Counted from the stretch's first letter, positions 17,387-27,081 are shown. The stretch: 64,000 nucleotides of DNA from Lachnoclostridium sp. (GCA_021770065.1 JAETRR010000001.1:1-64000); one strand, 5' to 3'. Notes: generated by a model from the letters alone, not told the origin. A program made the numbers and translations.

Positions 17387-18307
17387 TTACGCAAAGAGCT
17401 TCTCCTTATACACTCCGTCTGCAATCAGCTTCTTGAAAGACTCCACTACGGACTGTTTATCCTCTTTGTAGGTAACGCCGAACCATTTATCCTTTGTCTC
17501 CAGAACCTTTACGGTTGCCTTCTGCTGTTTTAACAGGCCGTCAATGATTCCCGGAAGAAGGTACTCGGCTTTCAGGTCACCGGGTTTCACATTGCCCAGG
17601 AATTCAATAAAGCCCCTCTCAATCTCGTCCAGAAGCCCCGGTGTAAGTCCCCACATATTCATGGAAACATAGCTTCCCGCGTCAACGGGCACCAGTTTTC
17701 CGTCCTCTCCCGGAACGGCTGCTCCGCCGTCAGGCAGCTTCTCAATGCCGGAGGTCTCCACAACGTCGGTGAGATAGCCGTCCTCTACCTTGCAGATTCC
17801 TCTTGTGACAGCTCCGTTATCGCTTAAGGTGTTGCCAAGGATAAAGCCCGCCATGCAGAAGTCAAACATTCCGTTGTCCGGATGCTCCTCCACCAGATAG
17901 TCATGCACCTTTACAAAAGCTTCTTTTCCATAATAATCATCTGCGTTGATTACTACGAAGGGCTCATTCAAAAGGCCCTTACAGCTGAGCACTGCCTGGC
18001 CCGTTCCCCAGGGCTTCGTGCGTCCTTCGGGATTTTTGAAGCCTCCCGGCAGGTTCTCAAGCTCCTGGAATGCATACTCTACCTCCACAAGCTTCTCGAT
18101 CCGGTTGCCGATGATCTCTTTGAAATCCTTCTCCAGATCCCTGCGGATGATGAACACGACTTTGTTAAAGCCCGCCTCCAGTGCATCGTGGATGGAGTAA
18201 TCCATAATAATCTCACCGCTGGGCCCCACAGGCTCCAGCTGCTTGATTCCTCCTCCAAAGCGGCTGCCGATTCCGGCTGCCATGACTACTAATGCCGTCT
18301 TTTTCAT
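17387..18307 (-). CDS. Sugar-phosphate nucleotidyltransferase-family protein
   Basis: A 306-residue NTP_transferase protein that would activate a sugar phosphate to an NDP-sugar. The GxGxRxxG-type loop (AAGIGSRFGG, then KQLEPVGP) is at residues 10-28, and the metal/nucleotide INADDYYG block lies around residue 120. It differs from GalU and RmlA in its inserted middle region (LPGGFKNPEGRTKPWGTGQA). The substrate cannot be told from sequence. AGGAGG precedes the ATG. It lies downstream of glmM in the same direction, separated by two copies of a short repeat. Confidence 0.82.
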   Translation of the reverse strand: MKKTALVVMAAGIGSRFGGGIKQLEPVGPSGEIIMDYSIHDALEAGFNKVVFIIRRDLEKDFKEIIGNRIEKLVEVEYAFQELENLPGGFKNPEGRTKPWGTGQAVLSCKGLLNEPFVVINADDYYGKEAFVKVHDYLVEEHPDNGMFDFCMAGFILGNTLSDNGAVTRGICKVEDGYLTDVVETSGIEKLPDGGAAVPGEDGKLVPVDAGSYVSMNMWGLTPGLLDEIERGFIEFLGNVKPGDLKAEYLLPGIIDGLLKQQKATVKVLETKDKWFGVTYKEDKQSVVESFKKLIADGVYKEKLFA

Positions 18308-18328
18308 AACCCGTACCTCCTATTTAAA

Positions 18329-18387
18329 ATCGCTGCGCGATAGCACTAAAGGGTAAAGTTGCTGCGCAACAGCACTAAAGGGTAAAG
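18329..18387. repeat. Two copies of a dispersed ~27-30 bp repeat
   Basis: Copies at 18329-18358 and 18361-18387 share the core GCACTAAAGGGTAAAG, preceded by a GCTGCGC[GA]A-type segment. Identical or near-identical copies recur at 58576-58605 and 58699-58728, some 40 kb away. Confidence 0.85.
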
Positions 18388-18401
18388 TCCCTCTTAGTTC
18401 T

Positions 18402-19736
18402 TTAAAGGGTGCTTTTCATAGCGTTGATGATGTGAAGCACATGCTCCTCACAGAGTTCATCCGTCAGGGCTTCCACCATCACGCGGAGCAGCGGCTCCGT
18501 TCCGCTCTTTCTCACCAGGACTCTTCCGTCGGTTCCCAGCTTCTCTTCCACCTCGGCAATGGCCTTCACCACACTCGGGTGATTCAGAGTGGCATCCATA
18601 TCCGATACTTTCAGATTCTGCAGAAGCTGCGGATAAATCTTTACCTCAGAAGCCAGTGTGGCCAATGTAGTCTTCTTCTCCAGAATCACCTCCATCACTT
18701 TAAGGGAGGTCAGAATACCGTCTCCGGTGGTGGCATGTTTGCTGAAAATGATATGGCCCGACTGCTCGCCGCCCAGCTGGAAGCCGTTGGCGGTCATATT
18801 CTCATAAACATACTTATCGCCCACAGCAGTCCTCTCATACTTTATGCCCGCCTTGTCACAGGCCTTGTAAAGCCCCAGATTCGACATGACAGTTGTCACA
18901 ATGGTATTGTCGCGCAGCGCTCCCTGCTCCATCATATATTTACCGCAGATGTACATAATGCGATCGCCGTCTACCACATTTCCGTTCTCGTCCACCGCAA
19001 GGCACCGATCCGCATCTCCGTCATATGCAAAACCCACGTCCAGATGCTTTTCCTTTACAAACTCCTGCAGCGCTTCAATATGCGTGGAACCGCAGTTGGT
19101 ATTGATATTCGTGCCGTCCGGATCATTGCTGATCACATGAGTCTTTGCTCCCAGGGCATCGAAAACGCTCTTTGCAATGGCTGAAGCGCTGCCGTTGGCG
19201 CAGTCCAGACCCACGCGCATATTTTTGAAGGAACGTGTGGGAAGAGAAATCAGATATCCCAGATAGCGGTTCCGTCCTGCGGCAAAGTCAATGGTTCTTC
19301 CGATATTCTCCCCCGTTGCCAGAGGACGTTCTTCTGCCTCGCCGTCAATGTAACGCTCTATCTTATCTTCTACCTCGGCCTCCAGCTTATGCCCAAGGCC
19401 GTTGATTACCTTGATTCCGTTGTCGTAAAATGGATTGTGGCTTGCGGAAATCATAATGCCGCAGTCGAACCCTTCCGTCCGCACCACATAGGAGACGCTG
19501 GGGGTGGTCGTCACATGAAGAAGATATGCATCCGCACCGGATGCCGTGATTCCGGCTGCCAGCGCATACTCAAACATATAGCTGCTTCTTCTTGTATCCT
19601 TGCCGATTACAATTTTTGCCTTGTGATCTCTTCCATAATACCATCCCAGGTATCTTCCCACCTTAAAGGCATGCTCTACGGTCAATTTCACGTTTGCTTC
19701 CCCTCGGAAGCCGTCCGTACCAAAATACTTTCCCAT
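18402..19736 (-). CDS. glmM: Phosphoglucosamine mutase
   Basis: A 444-residue GlmM, interconverting glucosamine-6-phosphate and glucosamine-1-phosphate for UDP-GlcNAc and peptidoglycan synthesis. The active-site phosphoserine is S99 in ISASHNPF, the metal-binding loop is DGDADR, and the C-terminal phosphate loop is RKSGTEPLLRV. It begins with KYFGTDGFRG as expected. GGAG lies before the ATG. Both the length and the NPFYDNGIK block favour GlmM over phosphoglucomutase or phosphomannomutase. Confidence 0.96.
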   Translation of the reverse strand: MGKYFGTDGFRGEANVKLTVEHAFKVGRYLGWYYGRDHKAKIVIGKDTRRSSYMFEYALAAGITASGADAYLLHVTTTPSVSYVVRTEGFDCGIMISASHNPFYDNGIKVINGLGHKLEAEVEDKIERYIDGEAEERPLATGENIGRTIDFAAGRNRYLGYLISLPTRSFKNMRVGLDCANGSASAIAKSVFDALGAKTHVISNDPDGTNINTNCGSTHIEALQEFVKEKHLDVGFAYDGDADRCLAVDENGNVVDGDRIMYICGKYMMEQGALRDNTIVTTVMSNLGLYKACDKAGIKYERTAVGDKYVYENMTANGFQLGGEQSGHIIFSKHATTGDGILTSLKVMEVILEKKTTLATLASEVKIYPQLLQNLKVSDMDATLNHPSVVKAIAEVEEKLGTDGRVLVRKSGTEPLLRVMVEALTDELCEEHVLHIINAMKSTL

Positions 19737-21464
19737 AATTTACTCCTTTTTTATGCATTTGCCTATCTTAATCATTATACCAAATAATTGAAATTTCACA
19801 AGATAAAATTTCATCTGCAGCCCCTAAACTGTAAACCGTTCAAAAGCTTTTCGGACTTAAACAAAATCACGACAAACGCGGGAGTTTGACCGTCTAGCCC
19901 CTTTTCTTTCGCTCTCGAATCTCATCGAAACCCTTATAAAAACTGGCTTCTCATTTTTTTAATTTTTTTGTCAAATTTTGAAAATATATTTGTAGCTATA
20001 TATGATATAATCGGGATTTGGAGGTGTTACGTCATGAAATTAACCGTCAGTAAATCGAAAAATTCCGCTTCCTTCTATACCCAGAAATCCATCCGAAAGC
20101 CGAATGCTTCCGTTACAACTGTCACAATTGAAAAATTGGGAAACCTGGATGAGATCCGCACAAAAGCCGGGGGAATGGAGCCATATGTCTGGGCTCAAGA
20201 ATACGTGAATAAACTGAACCGCAGAGAGTATGAAGAGCAAAAGGAGAGCATCCTAAGCTTTTCCCCTTCCAAATTCCTAAAAAAGGATCTGCAGAAATCT
20301 TATAACTGCGGATATCTCTTCCTGCAAAAATCTATTATGGACTCGGATTGGACAAAATCTGTAAAAACATCAGTTCCAGACATCTTTTCGAATGTGACCC
20401 CAATGATGTCCTGTCAAAGCTTATCTATACCCGGATCCTTTATCCGTCATCTAAGCTGGCTGCCAACCGGCTGGCAGCTAACTTTCTCGAAAAGCCGTCC
20501 TTTGAACTCCACGACATTTACCGTGCCCTTTCCGTACTTGCCGAAGAAAACGACTTCATTTAGGCAGAGCTTTACCAAAATAGCCAAAAGCTTGTGGAGC
20601 GGCGCAGGGATATCCTTTACTACGATTGTACCAATTACTTTTTTGAAATCGAGGAAGCAGACGGCTTGAGACGCTATGGCAAGTCCAAGCAGCACCAGCC
20701 GCTCCCCCTTGTCGGCATGGAGCTGTTCATGAACCATGATGGCATTCCTCTTGCCTTTGACATCTATCCCGGAAATAAAAACAAACAGCCTACCTTGAAG
20801 CCCCTGGAAAAAAAGATTATCCGGGATTATGGATTGGATCAGGTCATTGTCTGTACAGATGCCGGGCTATCATCCAAAACCAACCGGAAATTCAATGACC
20901 TGTCCATCGGCGGAGAACGTGTCAGAAGTTTTATTACAACACAGTCGGTAAAGCAGCTCCCTACTTACCTAAAAGAGTTCGCCCTTGACTCGGCAGGCTG
21001 GCACCTGGCTGGCGACAGAAAGACATACAACCTGGATGAATTGGATAAAAAAGAAGATTCCGGTAAGGTTTTCTACAAAGACCGTTGGATCAAAGAGGAC
21101 TTTTCCGGCAGAAAGATGAGGGAAAGTGCGGAACCTCTGGAACAGCACTTGATTGTTTCTTTCTCGCCGAAGTATAAAAACTACCAGCGTAAAATCCGCC
21201 AGGGTCAGATTGAGTGTGCACAGGAGCTGATCAGGAGCGGCCGGTACAAACAGCGTCCGAAAAATCAGAATGACCCTCACCGCTTCATAGCAAGGAACCG
21301 GATGACCGAAGAGGGGGAGGCATGTACAAAAGAAATCCCTTATCTTAACACGACCGCAATCGCTGATGAAGAACAATATGACGGCTTCTATGCCGTATGC
21401 ACAGACCTTGAGGAAATGGGTGTGGAACAGATCATACGTATCAGCAAGAAACGCTGGGAGATTG

Positions 21465-23175
21465 CAATGTCATTTAGTTAATAACGAATTACTTGAAATG
21501 GTTAGATTCTTTTTATGAGGTCTAACCATTTTTTTTTAAAAAGGGGTTGACAAATTCCATGGAATGTGCGGCCGCTCTCGCTACTGATTGAATTTAAGAT
21601 GTAGCGAGAGCGGCCCTTGGATTAGGACATTTCAACATTCTTTATCCAAGGAGGTACATACCATATGACACACAGCAAAATAAAAAATGCCTTTTTATCT
21701 GCCGTGAATTCCGTTATCGCAAATCCGATGCAGCTTGCTGTCGATCCGACAAAGGATTTCAGCAGACAGCGGAAAATCCCGCCGGACACCCTTATTTCAT
21801 TTCTGGTTTCTAAAGGTTCTTCTTCTGCCAGGGTGGAGATGCTGGACTTTTGGCAGCTGGATTAGGAAATGCCATCCCTTCCCGCACTGAACCAGCAGCG
21901 TGCAAAACTCAAACCTGAAGCTCTGGAAGCCGTCCTTGCGGGCTTCAACGATTCTGTCAGCAGGCAAGCGGCCTTCCCCACTGCACACGATGGATACCGC
22001 TGCCTGGCCGCCGCCGGATCCACGACCATTTTTTCAGCAGCCCGAAGCTGGCTCCCCCCGGAGTATTTCTGCTCGCCGGGCCACTCGGCCAGCGGTGTCT
22101 ACAGCATACATATAAATGCCTTTTTTGACCTTGATGCACACATCTATACGGACGCCATCCTCCAGCCCGTGCATGAAAAAACGAATTCGGCGCATTCTGC
22201 GACATCGTGGACCGGCATGGGACGCTCCCCGGCAGGAAGAACGTCTACATTGGCGACAGGGGCTACTGCTCCTACAACAACATGGCACATGTAGTGGAAC
22301 AGGGGCAGTATTTCCTCTTGCGCACAAAGGACATCCATTCCAAAGGCCTGGTCGGAAATTTCGAATTTCCGGAATCGGAATCCTTTGATATTGACGTGGC
22401 TGTCACCTTGACGCGAAGCCATTCCAGGAAAATCTCTATCCCCCCGGGAACCTACAGACGTTTTATTGACCAGGCATCCGCCTTTGATTTTATCGAATAT
22501 GGCGCCCCTGACACATATTCGTTTGCTTTCCGTATCGTTAGGTTCCCCATCGGCGATGGTTCCTGCGAATGTATCGTGACGAATCTCTCAGGGGAAGAAT
22601 TCCCACCGGAAAAGATCAAGGCCCTCTACCACAGGAGATGGTCAATTGAATCCTCGTTCCGCAAACTGAAATATACGATCGGCCTGAGCAACTACCATTC
22701 TTACAAGCCGGAGTATGTCAAACAGGAAATATGGGCAAACCTTATTGCATACAACATAACGGAAATGCTGGTCAACTGTGTCGTCATCGAAAAGAAGGAA
22801 ACAAAATATGCGTACAAAGTGAATTTCACCATGGCTGCACATATTTGCAGGGTCTTTCTCCGTCTGACCACGGAGAAAGACCAGTACAACGTGATGCTCC
22901 TGCTGCAGAAAGAACTGATCCCCATACGGAATGAACGCCAATACCCAAGACTACAGACAGCCCATTTCCGTAAGCCACGATACTTTATCTATAGGGCAGC
23001 CTAAGCATCTATATCATTATACTATTTTTTTAGGCAGATGGGAAATCTGTCTATTTGGCTTGCCCCAAATGTGTCTATGACTGCCAACATTAGCCTATGG
23101 AGAAGCTGGGCATCCTATTTTTTCCATCTTTCCCACAGTAAGCCATCGGCTGCTGGTGCTAACTTAATGACATTG
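21465..23175 (+). mobile_element. IS4-family insertion sequence nested in the IS1634 element
   Basis: 1711 bp with 16-bp terminal inverted repeats beginning CAATGTCATT (one mismatch), flanked by a 10-bp duplication: TGGGAGATTG (21455-21464) and TGTGAGATTG (23176-23185), differing at one base. Two hairpins lie between the left end and the transposase start. One is terminator-like (21495-21535). The other has 14-bp arms at 21570-21583 and 21602-21615. Both probably shield the gene from read-through transcription. Confidence 0.85.
21665..23004 (+). pseudogene. IS4-family transposase, disrupted
   Basis: Starts with ATG after a strong AAGGAGG site. The product carries the IS4 signature Y-x2-R-x3-E-x6-K as YHRRWSIESSFRKLK near residue 325, with the GDRGYCSYNN and DDE context. 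It is broken by an in-frame TAG at 21863-21865 (after FWQLD). A frameshift also lies in an A-run near 22176-22184, where adding one A restores HEKNEFGAF continuous with CDIVDRHGTLPG. It ends RKPRYFIYRAA. It is probably inactive unless expressed by recoding. Confidence 0.85.
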
Positions 23176-23556
23176 TGTGAGATTGAAGAATGTTTTCGGA
23201 TTATGAAAACAGAGTTTAAAGCGAGACCGATATTTCTTCACCGGGAAGACCGGATCAAGGCTTATTTCCTTACCTGCTTTATTGCCTTATTCATCTTCCG
23301 AATTTTGAAGAAAAAGCTGGATGAAAAATACACCTGTGAAGAGATCATAAAAACATTGCATGACATGACAATGTACCGCCCGGGAGAGAAAATGGGATAC
23401 CTGCCTTCTTACACCCGGACGGATCTCACGGATGCGTTACATGAGGAATTAGGATTCCAAACAGACTACGAAATTCTGACCGATATCAGCATGAAACGGT
23501 TCATCCGGAATACTAAGAAAAAGTAATAATATATAGCTACATTTTTCATGTTTATA

Positions 23557-23601
23557 AAATGCGAGAAATCCTCAGAATTATTGGGGTTCCTCGCATTTAG
23601 A
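23557..23601. terminator. Hairpin downstream of the IS1634 element
   Basis: AAATGCGAG... pairs with ...CTCGCATTT around an imperfect stem. It could stop transcription leaving either flanking IS remnant. Confidence 0.45.
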
Positions 23602-23616
23602 CTGTCAAAGATGAGA

Positions 23617-23638
23617 TTATACCATGAACATGGTGTAA
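23617..23638. repeat. Operator-like palindrome
   Basis: TTATACCATG-AA-CATGGTGTAA is nearly symmetrical. It lies in the spacer between the IS1634 right end and the IS66 remnant, and no partner regulator is visible. Confidence 0.4.
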
Positions 23639-23735
23639 AATCCAGCAAACACGGGCTATTCAGCGATTTCATAACTATAAATTGGATAATCCTTATGAAG
23701 CTGTCAAGGTGCTGTAAATATCATAATCACCGTCT

Positions 23736-24092
23736 TTAAACCAGGTGGGGAGACACTTTCCTAATTGTCTTTTTCTGCTCAATAGCAAGGCCGTCCATCA
23801 GCCATCGGAACTACTGAGGAGTGATGGACTTTACTTCCGTTTCATTGTGAGGCCATTGAAACCTTCCGTTGGCCAGACGTTTATAGACAAGGACGAATCC
23901 GTCACCCTCGTAAACCAGGGCCTTAATGCGGTCGGTACGCCTGCCGCAGAAGAGAAAGATGTTTCCCTGTTCATAGGGATCCAGGTGGAAGTCATTTTTG
24001 ATGGCTGCCGCCAGACCGTTAATCCCACGACGCAGATCGGTGTATCCACAGGCAATAAAGATGCGGTTGAAACCCACTGCGTCATTAAACAT
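23736..24092 (-). pseudogene. tnpB: IS66 accessory protein TnpB, amber-interrupted
   Basis: The IS66 orf2-type protein: it begins MFNDAVGFNRIFIACGYTDLRRGINGLA and contains the family's GNIFLFCGRR and KALVYEGDGF blocks. A TAG at 23811-23813 follows KSITPQ. Reading through it gives FRWLMDGLAIEQKKTIR and a stop at 23736-23738, restoring the usual length of about 118 residues. Relatives carry Gln at this spot (TPQQ), so a C-to-T change in CAG is the simple explanation. Confidence 0.85.
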
Positions 24093-24116
24093 GAGAGACT
24101 GCCTCCAATGCCAGAA

Positions 24117-24437
24117 TCAGAAGTTCCTTTGGCGTGCAGGATTTAAGGCTGATAACAAAGCCGTTCTTTCCATGGTAAGCTGTGGTATAAAAGAATAAGC
24201 CATGGATAACGGCTGCAAAGTGGCCTCATCCGTCGGAACATTTAACTCTACAAAGGTGGTATGGATATATTCCAAGGACGCATTTCTTGTCCGTCGGATC
24301 CAATAGTAATAAGCATTCCGGGAAATACCGTTCTGCTCACAGTATTCATCCACGGTCAATCCAGACTCAGCCTTGGCCTTGAAAACGGAAGTCCATTGTT
24401 GGATTCGGATATTTGCGGTTGCCAATCTGGTATTCAT
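24117..24437 (-). CDS. tnpA: IS66 accessory protein TnpA
   Basis: A 106-residue IS66 orf1-type DNA-binding protein with an N-terminal helix-turn-helix: GLTVDEYCEQNGISRNAYYYWIRR at about residues 28-51, typical of the family. It is intact and upstream of the amber-broken tnpB. The large transposase gene tnpC is absent, so the IS66 element is a remnant and not mobile on its own. The start was moved to the internal ATG preceding NTRLATANIRIQQW, which follows AAGGAGG. Confidence 0.85.
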   Translation of the reverse strand: MNTRLATANIRIQQWTSVFKAKAESGLTVDEYCEQNGISRNAYYYWIRRTRNASLEYIHTTFVELNVPTDEATLQPLSMAYSFIPQLTMERTALLSALNPARQRNF

Positions 24438-24565
24438 AGTGTGACCTCCTTGCGTATAGTGTGAAAAGTTTGTATAAACTTTTTCAACTTTGCACAATTA
24501 TCGCACACTTAAGGATACACTTCTATGCACATGTGGTTTACCATTTACGACTTACCTCCTGATAG

Positions 24566-24602
24566 CGAGTATCAAAAGTTGAGACTTAACTTTTGATACT
24601 CG
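24566..24602. repeat. Perfect 15-bp inverted repeat
   Basis: Arms 24566-24580 and 24588-24602 (CGAGTATCAAAAGTT and its complement) around a 7-base loop. The stem is long and perfect but has no T-run, so it may be an element end or a binding site rather than a simple terminator. Confidence 0.75.
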
Positions 24603-24681
24603 TAAAAGAAATATAGCCTATTGTCACACATTTTCCCTCGCAGTCGAGGTACACACTATCTACCGTTTACGGAGGGAGAGG

Positions 24682-24720
24682 AAGAGGATCCTAAAGGTGT
24701 TAGCCTTAAGATCCTCTTTT
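24682..24720 (+). terminator. Terminator-like hairpin
   Basis: AAGAGGATC...GATCCTCTT, extended by AAAGG/CCTT pairing, followed by TTTT on the plus strand. It has no obvious gene upstream on that strand. Confidence 0.5.
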
Positions 24721-25064
24721 GGTTGCTCTCTATTGCTCTTTTGTTACTGCTTCAGCAAAAATTATCTTCTGCCATGAGGAAAAAGATGTTCTGCAAAAAC
24801 AACATCTGTTACTCAAACTCGACATGCCCTAATCAATTTTGTTTAGAGATTATTTTCTGTCGTGTTTCCTGTTCTTTTGATTATTTGATATATCCATATT
24901 ATCCTGCCTATATGAGCTAATGTTAGCATTTTGTTATCGGCATTGATAACACTTGCTCTGTAACTGTGGATAATAGCAATATGTTTCGACTTGAATTATA
25001 AGCAATCTTTCTTAAAGTCTCTAAAAAAGATACTAACAAAATTACTGTTTACGAATGGATATCA

Positions 25065-26153
25065 TTATATAATATGTTTCCGATAATCAATCATATCTAT
25101 TCTATAAATCTGTGTGTCCACACATTCAAACAAATCAGGGTCAAACAATGCTAAATTATATCCTTCACGATGCATTACACTTTTATACTCTATACCGGCA
25201 TATTCCTCTACACCATCATGAACAATGCTTTTAACAAAATCTGTAATATATTGAGTCGGAACATAGTCCAAAGCGCTGTCGCTCCTTCTCATTATTTTAC
25301 CCATTTCATCATTTATCTTATTTAAATGCTCTTTATTAATTGCATATTCTAAACAATTTAACCCTTCTATAAATGGGCTAATTTGATTAATCTTCTTTAA
25401 ATCAACAACAATAATATCCTTTTTTAATTTAAATTTTCCAACTGTTACATAATCATATGCACCAGCTCTTGCCTCATATATTGTCGTTTCCGCTGTATCG
25501 CCTAAATACAAACACCTAATCCCCCTCGCATTCGCTCTACCATCTGTAGTCTTTTCAATTGGCGGTGCTCCCATTTCATTGATAGAAATTCCTTCTTCCG
25601 TTGAAATTCTACATCGATAAAATATTTCACCTGCCTTGTAAGGTTTACGGATATATGAGCAAAATCGTTCTAACAAATCTAAATCCACATAATGAGTATG
25701 AAAACGATTTTTTGTTTTTAATGCCTGTACAAAGTCTTCCCAAGAATTAGTAGTTAAAAGAGAATGTTTTGATAAATACTCTTGATCATATAGTTCCTGA
25801 ATAGCAACGGGTTGGTCAAACAACTCTGAATTATATTCGTACTTTTCTTTGCAAATCGCCGTAATTATGTTATATACATCCGCCTCACTCTTCTTATTGA
25901 AAATATTCCAGTTGTTAATCAATTCACTCTTCAATAAACGAGTGTCTGATTTGGGATATGAAATTGGCAACAAAGAAACTGGTGTATATATGCTTATCAA
26001 TTCATCAAACATCATGCTCAAGTCTTCATGCTTATCAGTATCATATATATGTACATTTTTGCATTTACACAACGGGCAATCTCCTATCTCTGCTTTATTT
26101 CGAATAACAGAAACAACTTCCATATCGCAAAAACATTTTTCGCAAACTATCAT
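25065..26153 (-). CDS. Zinc-ribbon / RES-domain protein (putative NAD+-consuming toxin-like effector)
   Basis: 362 residues. The N-terminus has a C4-x2-C7 / C26-x2-C29 zinc-ribbon-like set, then a helical region resembling HEPN/RES N-terminal modules. A RES domain follows, about 165-350. The RES family's polar residues are visible: R180 and R182 (FYRCR), Y226-E227 in TTIYEARAG, and S325 and N333 in YKSV...EGYNLALF. RES toxins such as MbcT degrade NAD+; activity here is inferred. It is the last gene of the sce7726-sce7725-RES operon, its ATG starting 3 bases after the sce7725 stop with GAGGAG inside the end of that gene. No separate Xre/COG5642 antitoxin is present, unlike classical RES-Xre pairs. 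Confidence 0.78.
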   Translation of the reverse strand: MIVCEKCFCDMEVVSVIRNKAEIGDCPLCKCKNVHIYDTDKHEDLSMMFDELISIYTPVSLLPISYPKSDTRLLKSELINNWNIFNKKSEADVYNIITAICKEKYEYNSELFDQPVAIQELYDQEYLSKHSLLTTNSWEDFVQALKTKNRFHTHYVDLDLLERFCSYIRKPYKAGEIFYRCRISTEEGISINEMGAPPIEKTTDGRANARGIRCLYLGDTAETTIYEARAGAYDYVTVGKFKLKKDIIVVDLKKINQISPFIEGLNCLEYAINKEHLNKINDEMGKIMRRSDSALDYVPTQYITDFVKSIVHDGVEEYAGIEYKSVMHREGYNLALFDPDLFECVDTQIYRIDMIDYRKHII

Positions 26154-26156
26154 AAA

Positions 26157-27080
26157 CTACTCCTCATCCAAATATCTTCCTATCAGCTCTAAATGGTGCA
26201 TAATAGATAGTTTTTTCACGGTTCCCAACCCCGGATAAGCTTCTCTACGATATAAATCTTCGAACTCTTTCATTGCCACAGTATCAAGTTTTTTTTCTTC
26301 ATTCCACACCACAAGTTTCGACAATGCTTCTTGAAACTTTCCAGCTGGATCACTTATATCATCATTCGAATCAGACACAAAATGCTTTACACGCAAACTA
26401 CCATCTATATCGAAATATATGATATGTATTGCGACTGCATAAGGTGCAAATCCAGTTTCATTATACGCTTCGCCAACCACAGAATAATCAGCAAAACCCA
26501 CATATCCATCTTCCAAATAGTATAAATGATCTTCCGAAAAAGGTTCATCGTCAACTTCAATATAATCATTATTTCTATCTTGTTTGTTAAACTTATCGGC
26601 TAAAAGTACTCTGTTTTTTCTTATCTTCCTTCTAAACCCGCTTTCATCCGGTATTAAATTATACTTAACATCTTTGTCTGAAAAGTATGCTTCATAAATA
26701 GGAATTGCATCTTTATCATCGCATATTGTTCCCATATTATCTGCATGTTTTTCAATAAATTTCTCTGGCTTCGAATTTGATTTTAGTAACTTCATATAAA
26801 GAATATTATCATTTTCCTTTAAACTTGCAGACAAACATTCCTTTAATTTCTGATTTTTCTCTTCCTTTGCATCACTACTAAAACTCCCCACCTTAGGGTT
26901 GGTAATGATAGCAAGCTGTTTGCCATTCGCTCCATATGTTTCTATAGTTTTAACAAGCGTAGAGGATAACTTTACAGGTTCAATAATTGGTGTAATTCTA
27001 CTACTCAAAACATCTTCCTCTACCAATTCACGCAATGCAATTAATTCAAATTGTCGTCCTCTCAAATAAGGAAAATACAT
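26157..27080 (-). CDS. sce7725-family protein
   Basis: 307 residues, starting MYFPYLRGRQFELIALREL, the hallmark opening of the sce7725 family (related to the 'beta protein' family). Other conserved parts are the internal FADYSVVGEAYNETG...PYAVAIHI segment, KHFVSDSNDDISDPAGKF and the C-terminal PGLGTVKKLSIMHHLELIGRYL. The family is known for occurring next to sce7726 genes; its biochemical function is not established. The start was placed at the second in-frame ATG because GGAGGTG is 7 bases before it. It begins one base after the sce7726 stop. AT-rich codon use contrasts with the chromosome around the island. Confidence 0.85.
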   Translation of the reverse strand: MYFPYLRGRQFELIALRELVEEDVLSSRITPIIEPVKLSSTLVKTIETYGANGKQLAIITNPKVGSFSSDAKEEKNQKLKECLSASLKENDNILYMKLLKSNSKPEKFIEKHADNMGTICDDKDAIPIYEAYFSDKDVKYNLIPDESGFRRKIRKNRVLLADKFNKQDRNNDYIEVDDEPFSEDHLYYLEDGYVGFADYSVVGEAYNETGFAPYAVAIHIIYFDIDGSLRVKHFVSDSNDDISDPAGKFQEALSKLVVWNEEKKLDTVAMKEFEDLYRREAYPGLGTVKKLSIMHHLELIGRYLDEE

Positions 27081-27081
27081 A

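Larger units (their letters stand above)
20034..23526 (+). pseudogene. IS1634-family transposase, disrupted
   Basis: A DDE transposase starting MKLTVSKSKNSASF after GGAGG. The protein reads across three lesions. (1) A one-base deletion near 20336, where TCTATTATGG should read TCTATTTATGG. (2) An in-frame TAG at 20561-20563 between ENDFI and AELYQ, where related proteins would carry Gln. (3) Insertion of an IS4-type element after 21464, splitting KKRWEI from EECFRIMKTEFKARP. The C-terminal part resumes at 23186 and ends at 23526. The DCTNYFFE and CTDAGL blocks identify the family. It cannot make active transposase. Confidence 0.88.
19991..23541 (+). mobile_element. IS1634-family insertion sequence, split by an IS4-family element
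   Basis: The ends carry the inverted repeat TGTAGCTATATA (19991-20002) / TATATAGCTACA (23530-23541). Between them is one IS1634-type transposase gene broken by a small deletion, an amber codon and a 1.7-kb insertion. Without the insert the element would be about 1.8 kb, normal for the family. No clear target duplication was seen at its ends. Confidence 0.8.
24438..25064. other. Gene-free stretch between IS66 remnant and AT-rich island
   Basis: About 630 bases with no convincing gene. It contains two strong hairpins, annotated separately, and forms the left boundary of the AT-rich island. A 99-codon open frame at 24621-24920 has no ribosome-binding site and runs through the second hairpin, so it was not called. 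Confidence 0.6.

Noticed and set aside
20561-23813. General amber suppression or TAG recoding in this organism
   Set aside because: Several intact host genes here (typA, the ABC exporter, sce7725) end with TAG, so TAG works as an ordinary stop.
24566-24602. CRISPR-like repeat
   Set aside because: The palindrome occurs once only, with no regularly spaced copies and no cas gene in the window.
24621-24920. 99-codon open frame on the plus strand
   Set aside because: It has no ribosome-binding site, starts in a gene-free region and runs through a terminator-like hairpin; the hydrophobic stretch is explained by T-rich sequence.
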